DNA from: Echinostoma caproni
Taxonomy: Eukaryota; Platyhelminthes; Trematoda; Plagiorchiida; Echinostomatidae
Length of the DNA stretch: 64,000 nt
NCBI GenBank assembly: GCA_900618425.1
Contig: UZAN01039926.1
Span: forward strand, 25,995 to 89,994
Direction of reading: 5' to 3'
A model generated the notes under the pieces. That model searched no databases. It worked only from the letters and a program-made list of their open reading frames with translations, and had not been told where the DNA came from. The position numbers and the translations under genes are program-made. Shown in pieces: positions 61,215 through 64,000 of this stretch; positions within the stretch are counted from its first letter, which is position 1; the number at the start of each line of letters is the position of its first letter.

Positions 61215-61274
61215 CTTTTTCGACCAGCTCACGTAAACCTTGAATTGTGCCGTTTTCATTTGCAGTCCAGAATG
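61215..61274 (-). CDS. 60-nt exon; luminal loop of the same gene or ankyrin repeat
   Basis: The minus strand has a TTATTGTTATTGTTGCAG acceptor before 61274 and an AAAAAG|GTAAGT donor after 61215, both close to ideal. The one frame that fits reads FWTANENGTIQGLRELVEK plus one base. That base (G) plus the GA starting the 47337 exon makes Gly, so it could be the preceding exon of the palmitoyltransferase-like gene, encoding the loop between membrane segments three and four. The spacing of A----G, L--LV and the final KG also fits the helix pair of an ankyrin repeat exactly, so a separate ankyrin gene is an alternative. Splicing signals are good; gene membership is uncertain. Confidence 0.48.
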
Positions 61275-61639
61275 CTGCAATAACAATAATAATAGGCAAA
61301 GCGGAAACTTAGTCAGCAGTTTGTAAAATACGTGCTTCATACAATTCAACTGATAATGAACAGTTGTAAGGAAAAGATGTCGGAAGTCCTGGAATACTGC
61401 CTTGATCACTTTATTCAAAAACCACCAAACTGTAAATAATTGAATCGCGGAGGATGAAAAATCATTTAACTAAGAGTCTCAGTTTTTAAACGCTGCATCT
61501 CAAGTCAAGCGAAGCATGTTCTCTATGCACTCAACAGCTTTGATTTCGTATGACTAACAATCAAATCTTTCAAATTGAACCACTTCAAGCGTCACCGGTT
61601 TTTTTTAAATTTACCCACTGAGGATGGTTCAGCACTGGT

Positions 61640-62090
61640 AGATTTTAAATATTTTCTTACATTAAGAGGTTTGCCTTGAAATACACTGATGACATCATCT
61701 TGCTGAATGAGAATGCACATGCAATAAAACACAATTTCAGACAACTGGCAATCAGGATACCCGACTACACCATGCCCTTTCCACTGATCACTCAGAAGAG
61801 ATCGTTGAAAAATTAGACTTTTCGTTTTGTAGATTAAATCACGAATGGGTAAAACTACAGAAGCCTCCAACAACCTGAGACATCTGTGGTGCTACCATAA
61901 AACTCGACCTTTGTTCATAGTGCTTTACCTGAAAGTGGAGTTAGTTGACATTTCCGAGCCGAGGTCACCGATGTTTTCAAAGTTTAGCTCGTGTTTCATT
62001 AAAGCGTTTAGTGAGCAACCACAAAGGTCTGCCCTCATACGGTGGATGATGATAGAAACTCTCGAACAGAGCTTAGTTCTGTAGATCTCC
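61640..62090 (+). mobile_element. LINE reverse transcriptase core remnant
   Basis: The frame at 61676 reads LKYTDDIILLNENAHAIKHN, followed by FRQLAI. This is the catalytic RT motif with both Asp kept (YTDD for YADD) and its usual downstream helix. After frame changes come IVEKLDFSFC and GKTTEASNNLRHLW (61845-61890), matching the VEKFVYLGS and K-R-A-NLRHLW blocks of fluke LINEs. The rest, to 62084, is poorly recognisable. It is probably the same broad family as the LGHVLRM C-terminal pieces. Confidence 0.66.
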
Positions 62091-62644
62091 TGCAACACCG
62101 TTGCTTTGCGTATGCATGCACATACTGAGCTTAGTTAAAACCCAACTATAGCAGACTTCGTCTCAGTGTTGAGATATGACGAAATTAGGATTAACATTCG
62201 CTTTTGTGGACGCCACCCACAGTCCTGAGAGAGTCCGTAGGGACGAACGCATTGTTGCTTAGATATACTTAAATAGATCAGTCCCTGTAAACACCAGTAA
62301 TGCAATCGCCTTGGAATGTGTCTGTTGTGTTACACAAGTTAAACCGTTATCATTCCCCCTTCGCTTTTAGTTCCTGATTGCTTTTCTTTTGTTTTAGTAT
62401 GTTTCATTTGTATCATACCGATTAACGACGCGTGAAATGAAGCGGGCGTGAAATGAAGAGAAATACATACGTCATCGGTCAAACCAGTCTTATTCAAAGG
62501 ACAACCACTAAAAACCCTGGATGATCCAATATCCTAAAGGTTTTATTCGAACTAAGAAGAGTCAATGATGTGACTGAGACATTCTGACATTCACTTGTAA
62601 GGAATGCAGTTATAACTTCGGGGTAACTGCTACAAGAATTGCGA

Positions 62645-62965
62645 GAAAATGGTTTTTCAAAGAGGGAATTCGCCATGTACAGAACAAATGAACCGTAAAC
62701 TGAAAAGCCCGAAAGCACTGTACAGCTCTTACGATCTCATCAGTAATACGAATCCATCGACCCAAATGAGGATCGAACCAGGGAACTCACAGGACGAAGG
62801 CAGACAAGCAGACTGTTTCATTTTCCATTTACAACCAATATAGCACAGCTAATCTTTGCGAGCTTTCTGTGGGGAATCACGTTTCTCTGTCATCTTAGCA
62901 CTATCCACAGAGATTATGACTCGGTTGGAAACTTTCATAACCTGACTACTTGTTACATGTGAGTG
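62645..62965 (-). repeat. Composite tRNA-related dispersed repeat, copy 2
   Basis: The complement has an intact B box (GGTTCGATCC, near 62765-62774), then GGGTCGATGGATTCGTATTA and CTGATGAGATC, with CAGGTTATGAAAGTTTCCAA and CCGAGTCATAATC on the other side. It is colinear with 31205-31535. Confidence 0.6.
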
Positions 62966-63543
62966 ATGGACGCTTTAGTTCAATTTCAATGATTTATTTT
63001 ACTTGAATTTGAGACGTCACGATTTTTCTCCCTCCACCTTATTGAAAATTCTGTCGCCTTTCGTTTATCGTTTTCACATTTCATAAGGTTTTTATTTCTA
63101 ATCGTTATTCCCACAAACGTGTAGAATGATCAGCAAACAACTGATGAGGAACAGGAACGAAAAATCTGTACTTAATTACACCCATTGTCAGACTGTGTCA
63201 GATGAAAGAAACGAGCTTTTCGTTGTGCAACATAGTACAATTTTTCTAAAACCTGAACCAGTTATATAGGATTTATATTTACAGTCCCCCTGGAGCTTAC
63301 TGGTTCCCAGTAAAAATTCCCCCGTTTACGAGCACTCGTTACTCCAAAATTGCGCCGCGTCGGCTGAATTTATTGAATATTGTTTAAATTGTTGTTTGAG
63401 AGATTTGAATTTTTTATGTTGATTATGAAAACTACAGTAACATCGGTCGGAACAGTCAGCTGACATGCTAACTGGTGGATGCCATATGCCTGTGTAAGTT
63501 GGATGGTTAAATTCGCACGTGGAAAGATCAGTGCTATTAGTGT

Positions 63544-63626
63544 GGCCTCGTAGCTCAGCTGGTAGAGCGTGCAATGTACAAAAGCATAGGCGGCGTCCAT
63601 ACATGAGTTCGAATCCAACCGAGGTT
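63544..63626 (+). repeat. tRNA-like unit, full length
   Basis: Starts GGCCTCG and ends CGAGGTT (acceptor arms pair with G-U ends). It has an A box (TAGCTCAGCTGG), a GTACAAA-containing anticodon region and a B box (AGTTCGAATCC). At 83 nt it matches the family at 29968-30146. Anticodon position reads ACA (Cys). The multi-copy nature suggests a repeat family; whether any copy is transcribed is unknown. Confidence 0.55.
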
Positions 63627-64000
63627 ATTGAATATTATCATAAAGAAGAATTCGAACCAATCCCATCAAAACTGTACTTCAGAAAACTCAAAATTGTAAT
63701 AATTTGATGTATTCTCCTTTTGTTGAGAAGACAATTTTATGCCCATGCATATGAGGATATGAGGCATATGAGGATACAATTTTCAGCTCCGCGTGATTCT
63801 GTTCTACATTACAAGAGCATGAAAAATGATGTCACCTCACAAACTGATGGATCAAAACTTCAGTGCACTTTAATGCATCACAAAATGAAGTCTTCCCACT
63901 GATCGAAAAACTCTAACCGTTAACCCCAAAAACGGACAAAGAACGTCATTTTGCAGAGTCAGTTTTTGACCCAGAACATGACGACTATCCGCTCCTCATA

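Larger units (their letters stand above)
26407..61274 (-). other. Span of a ZDHHC1/11-like palmitoyltransferase gene (partial)
   Basis: This is the inferred gene interval joining the exons listed separately, transcribed right to left. Introns are about 13.9 kb (61214-47338, if the first exon belongs), 10.0 kb (47205-37202), 2.5 kb (36767-34231) and 7.5 kb (34186-26699). The 2.5-kb intron contains the assembly gap. The gene is incomplete at both ends: the DHHC zinc-finger exon and N-terminus are not seen, and the last exon found ends in a donor site in phase 0. LINE, PLE, gypsy and tRNA-like repeats lie inside the introns on both strands. Confidence 0.6.

Overview
The window looks like gene-poor, repeat-rich nuclear DNA of a flatworm. 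An opisthorchiid liver fluke (Opisthorchis/Clonorchis type) is my best guess. This rests on the kinds of degenerate LINE and Penelope-like protein remnants, the many tRNA-like repeats, the long introns with GTAAGT-type donors, and the absence of compact genes or operons. The species call is inference. There are five single or short N positions and one assembly gap (35214-36142).

The main host gene is on the minus strand. A chain of exons can be read at 47337-47206, 37201-36768, 34230-34187 and 26698-26407. Each has a pyrimidine-rich AG acceptor and a GT donor, and the codon phases join without a break (1|2, 0|0, 2|1). The joined product contains a hydrophobic membrane segment, then the TTxE motif (TTYE) and a long polar tail, as in DHHC palmitoyltransferases of the ZDHHC1/11 kind. 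A 60-nt exon at 61274-61215 is also phase-compatible upstream, but it reads equally well as an ankyrin-type helix pair. The catalytic DHHC exon was not seen and probably lies beyond 64 kb. Introns of about 10-14 kb hold nearly all the other features.

Mobile elements, left to right: two adjacent minus-strand Penelope-like (PLE) remnants (65-1850); an A-tailed tRNA-derived SINE (9671-9959); a plus-strand LINE reverse transcriptase (12890-14190); a minus PLE endonuclease piece (19040-19400); a minus LINE tail (29240-29350); an inverted pair of tRNA-like units (29944-30171); a Ty3/gypsy RT piece (31741-31976); a LINE 3' end (33129-33299); a well-preserved PLE C-terminus (38444-39106); another PLE (45932-46813); LINE 3' ends at 51725-52130, 53246-53820 and 60140-60345; and a LINE RT core at 61640-62090. 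All carry stops or frameshifts, so none looks active.

Simple repeats include a 372-bp CAGT array, GATA and CATA arrays, and a 21-bp minisatellite whose units alternate between two types. Most remaining sequence is AT-rich and unassigned. Nothing here resembles a bacterial operon, CRISPR array or phage.
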